Shown: piece after piece, positions 60,482 to 64,000 of the stretch
Position numbering within the stretch: the first letter of the stretch is position 1
Layout: each line of letters starts with the position of its first letter
Origin: Tetrahymena elliotti 4EA
Taxonomy: Eukaryota; Ciliophora; Oligohymenophorea; Hymenostomatida; Tetrahymenidae
Direction: 5' to 3'
Assembly: GCA_000231825.2 (NCBI GenBank)
Contig: JH720330.1
Coordinates: 374,586 to 438,585, forward strand
DNA: 64,000 bases
Program-made: the position numbers and the translations under genes
Notes under the pieces: model-generated
Databases searched by the model: none
Told to the model about the DNA's origin: nothing
The model's input: only the letters and a program-made list of their open reading frames with translations

Positions 60482-62737
60482 GTAAAAAGAAAATCATAAT
60501 TTATACTCACAAAGTGTATTAAATTTATTTTAATATTTATGTCTCCTGGTAATAAATGATATATAAAATCTTTAATTTGATCAAAAAATTTTAATTAGTT
60601 TTTTAAATACCTTCTTGTTATTTTTTTTAGATAATACATAAAAAACTGTTTAGAGCAAAGATTTCAATTTATTTTTGATTTACTTGGTCTGAGACAATAA
60701 AAAGAAAATGAAAATGCAATTATTTTTTATTTGATTTATTCAATTATTTTATGAGTTTTCTTTGTAGATAATTAAATACAATTTTAATTTTAAATATTAA
60801 ATTATTACATCATGATTCAAAGATTTAAAAAAAGACTTGAGCTATTTTGAGAAATTGAAAAATAGTAATTTATTAAAAGTGGTCAAATTAAGTAAAAAAA
60901 ATTTATTACTCTTAAATTATTGAAATTATGATCAATTTCTCCTGAAATTTGTTCATATTTGATGAAATAGATTCATGCTAAATTTATTTGCTTTGTCATC
61001 ATGATTTATACTTAAGAAATAAAATTCTATTCATTAGAATGTTAGTTTTTTCTATTCTCTATATTTTTAAAAGCAATAAAAATGTTTTTTTTTAATTTTC
61101 GAAGAAGTTTGCTTAAAAAATATTATATCAAATTAGAATAGAAAATTACTCATTAATTCCAACTGTCAACTTAACATTTAGGATCATATTTATAAAAAAT
61201 TAAATAGAAATAAATAGATTCATGTTCAACTTTTTTATTTTCATCATGATAATTAATACTTGATTTTGAGAAGATAAAATACTATTCTTAAAACATAATT
61301 TTTTCTTTATTAATTACTTAATCAATATTTTTAAACGCAATAGTATAAAATATCTTTTATAACTTTAGAGGAAATCAGTTTAAAATAAAATAATTTATAA
61401 ATCTACATTTTTCAGACCAATTAAATTAAGTTTTGTATTTAATTTTTATTTCAATCAGATCTTAGGTATTTTAAAATTTTAAATTATGAATGATAAACTT
61501 TTTTCCTATCAACGAAGATTATTATTTACATGTTAATTTAACTTTGCAGCACTATTTAAAATTTGTTTCTTTGTATTTTCTTCCTTAAATTAAAGTTGAT
61601 TTTAACCTCAATCTTTTCAAAAATACGCATAAATTTTGAGAATGATGCTTTTATTCATTAAAAACTGATTTTTAATTAATACTTCCATTCAACTTAAAAT
61701 TTTTATCCTCCAATCTTTTTGGAAGGAAATGAAATCTATTTTAAAAAGACAAAATTTCTTTTCCATTTACATCGAAGCCTAAAAAAAACAAAAGCATTTA
61801 TGAATGCTAATATATCTTAAGCCATCTATTTCTTTTAATACTTTAATCAGTTTAAATGTTTTATGTTACATTATACCTATTCTTCTTAAATACTAATTAA
61901 CTGATTTATCTAAAAATACTATCTGTAATTGGTAAAAAAATTTTTGATCAAATCAGTCTTGATAAAAAATTTTTTTGATTTGATGAAAAGCGTAATCACA
62001 CATTATCTATTATCTTTAAACAGATTTAGGAATGTATTAATAGAAAAAATAAGAACATTTTAATAATAGAAAATAAATGGAAAACTAACATTAGAATAAT
62101 TTTATTTTGTATTAACAATAAGCTTTGTAAGTATATTGCGAGTAATATTATTATCAAAATACAAATATTTTTATGTTTTTTTTGTCTACTTTATGAGCAA
62201 TCAAAAATGTTGTAAATTACCAGAAAGGATGGATAAGATTTTTTCTTATCAATTTTGATTTCTATTGATAATTCATCTAATATTCAAAATAAATATTTTA
62301 ACACTTTAGGGGACAGACAATACATAAATCTCCACAAATTTTATAATTTTCAATTAATATTTCTAGTAATTTCTTCTTTGAGAAATTTTTTAATATTCAA
62401 AATTAAAAAAGCTAACGATTTCCTTTTTTCGTGGGTAAAATTTCAGCAATAAGAAATTCTTTTTTAAACTATTGCTCTCAATTTTGACTTCTATTTTAAT
62501 GCATTATTTTCATTTTTTTTAAATTACGTTCAGAATTTATGAATATTTTTAGTAAGACGAAATCAATTTTTAATCTTATTTACAGTGAATTGAATTAATC
62601 TATTTTGATAGGTTTATAAACCAATCTCATCTTTAAATACTGAATTGGAAAGTTGTGCTATTTATAAATTAAGAATTTTCAAAACAGCTGGTATCACCTG
62701 AAAATATAAAGAAAGAAGAATTTTAATAATAAAAATA
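60482..62737. other. Intergenic, extremely A+T-rich
   Basis: More than 2 kb with no coding signal. It ends with a leader that resembles that of P5B copy 1. Confidence 0.6.
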
Positions 62738-64000
62738 ATGGCGAACTCTTCATCACTAAATTCTAGTGTAGATTCTATTAGAATAACAATGTAAAATTTA
62801 TTATTTATTTTTAAATGCTATTTCAATCTATGCAAATAATAAAAGGGTGGAATCAATGAATATTTAAAATTCTAAAACACAAACTTAAGATCCATACACT
62901 GTAAGATTCTAATTACCTAAAGATGTATAAGAAGAAGGAATTATTAAGGAAATAAAGCCCTTCTAGTATTAATAAGCTAAGTTAATATTTTCCTATTTTC
63001 TTTTTATTGCAACTGGTGGCATCCTTTACTTGTTTACTCGCTGGAATATAACTTTGAAAATTATTTTGTAGATGGTAAAATGCTAAGCATCTGAAGCAGA
63101 CTTTATGAGAGTTGTCTCAGAGGGTACTACTACTACAAAAAAACTATTAATTTTCAAATTAAAAAATTATTTTTAATAATTAAAAAGATGATCAAGTTAC
63201 TTTAGTGAAAGTCAAAATAAAATAAATGAAATTAGATAACAAGCCACTATAAAATTATCAAGTAAATTATTTCTTTTAATTCATTCAAAATAATTAAATA
63301 TTTTTTTTAATTATCAATAAGTATTTCAACTATAGACTCTATACTTATTATTATGATATGTTTTAAGACTGTTACTTACCAATATAGTTTGCGTTGAGTC
63401 TTCTAACTAATCAAGAAATCTACAAATAACACAGTTTTGGTATTTCAAGTGAATAAAAATATGAAGAGTAACTCTCTATTTATGGATAAAATAATACTGA
63501 AATTCCAGATAAATCATCAACAAAAATCTTTATAGAAGAAGTTCTCTCCCCATTCTATATTTTCTAAATATTTAGTATCATTATTTGGATACTTTTACCT
63601 TACTATTACTATTCTGCTATCCTCTTTACCATATCTACTGGCTAATGTATATTTGCTTTAGTAGAGACTAAAAGCAATTACAATAAACTAAGACAAATGA
63701 GCTTCTTTGAAACTGAAGTCTTTGTTTATAGAGGTGTTTCTAAACTTATTAAATTGGTATCTTATTGTTTCATTTTTTCAAAATAATTCAGAAGGATAAT
63801 ATTTTTACAATTTCCTTAATAAAATTTCCTTTTTTACACATTTTAAGAACCTTTCTCTATAAAAAAAAGGAAGGAGGTATATTGGTTATTGACAAAAAAA
63901 TTACTAATTACAAGTAAAAGATTAGTTCATTAAATCTAGTACCAGGAGATATTATTGAAATACCAGATGGTTAAATACTTCCCTGTGATGTGATTCTTTT
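62738..64000 (+). CDS. P5B-type P-type ATPase, copy 2 (5' part, cut by the window end)
   Basis: Second P5B ATPase in the same orientation as copy 1. Exons: 62738-62790, 62846-63123, 63188-63261, 63322-63756 and 63870-64000 (continues). Start ATGGCG gives MANSSSLNSSVDSIRITM, then PKDVQEEGIIKEIKPF and the hairpin [20 protein letters not shown]. The third and fourth exons are 74 and 435 nt, exactly the lengths of their counterparts in copy 1, and share [19 protein letters not shown] and MSFFETxVFVYRG. Exon 5 has [17 protein letters not shown] and PCDVIL, the start of the actuator domain; the window ends before LTGES and the phosphorylation site. The protein differs at many positions from copy 1, so the duplication is not recent. 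Same family role expected (endolysosomal polyamine or related transport), with possibly different substrate or compartment. Confidence 0.93.

Noticed and set aside
62255..62452. Plus ORF of 65 codons
   Set aside because: Lies in featureless A+T-rich DNA, Phe/Ile/Lys/Asn-dominated, no start context.
1..64000. Mobile elements, rRNA genes or telomeric G4T2 repeats
   Set aside because: No transposase, reverse transcriptase, inverted terminal repeats, rRNA or GGGGTT arrays were seen anywhere in the window.

Overview
This is nuclear DNA of a ciliate, most likely a Tetrahymena macronuclear chromosome (T. thermophila is my best guess; the species cannot be proved from the window). TAA and TAG occur all through conserved proteins at glutamine positions, and only TGA ends genes. 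Intergenic DNA and introns are extremely A+T rich. Introns are mostly GTA...AG and 50-250 bp long. A tRNA gene at 50562-50633 carries the anticodon UUA, which reads the reassigned UAA codon as Gln. Under the standard code every gene breaks into short pieces, so all coding calls here use ciliate code 6. Exon borders were set by hand from GT...AG plus reading phase, and most have not been confirmed by RNA.

Layout. 1-1806: 3' two thirds of glutamate-cysteine ligase (+). 3235-4161: small proline-rich coiled-coil protein (+). 5295-8560: VPS54 of the GARP tethering complex (+). 10896-13860: MYB-like factor of the SHAQKYF class (+). 15258-18666: long Gln/Asn-rich coiled-coil protein (-). 19784-23496: Gln/Asn-rich protein with a zinc-binding, B-box-like segment (-). 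25884-26147: small tail-anchored protein (+), whose 3' end overlaps a Dullard/SCP-type phosphatase on the other strand (26129-27295, -). 28793-30450: coding-looking but unresolved. 32487-33423: unknown 199-residue protein (-). 33994-35109: casein kinase 1-like kinase (-). 38229-38918: dual-specificity phosphatase (+). 40666-45614: UFD2/UBE4-type ubiquitin E4 ligase with 13 exons and, unexpectedly, two U-boxes in tandem (+). 46677-47993: arrestin-fold protein (-). 49652-50135: unknown small gene (+). 50562-50633: tRNA-Gln(UUA) (-). 52290-57961 and 62738-64000 (cut by the window end): two P5B-type ATPases in the same orientation, separated by a serine carboxypeptidase (59002-60481, +).

There is no operon structure. 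Genes are separated by 0.4-3 kb of A+T-rich DNA and appear independently transcribed. Several fit the endolysosomal and trafficking system: VPS54 (endosome-to-Golgi tethering), arrestin-fold cargo adaptor, two P5B ATPases (a family of endolysosomal polyamine pumps) and a secreted or lysosomal carboxypeptidase. Others are signalling or quality-control proteins (CK1, DSP, Dullard-type phosphatase, E4 ligase). No mobile element, CRISPR array or rRNA gene was seen.

The most unusual features are the double U-box E4 ligase, the duplicated P5B ATPase pair, the tail-to-tail CDS overlap near 26.1 kb, and several loci where both strands or two frames look coding (28.8-29.7, 49.7-50.1, 52.1-52.5 kb).
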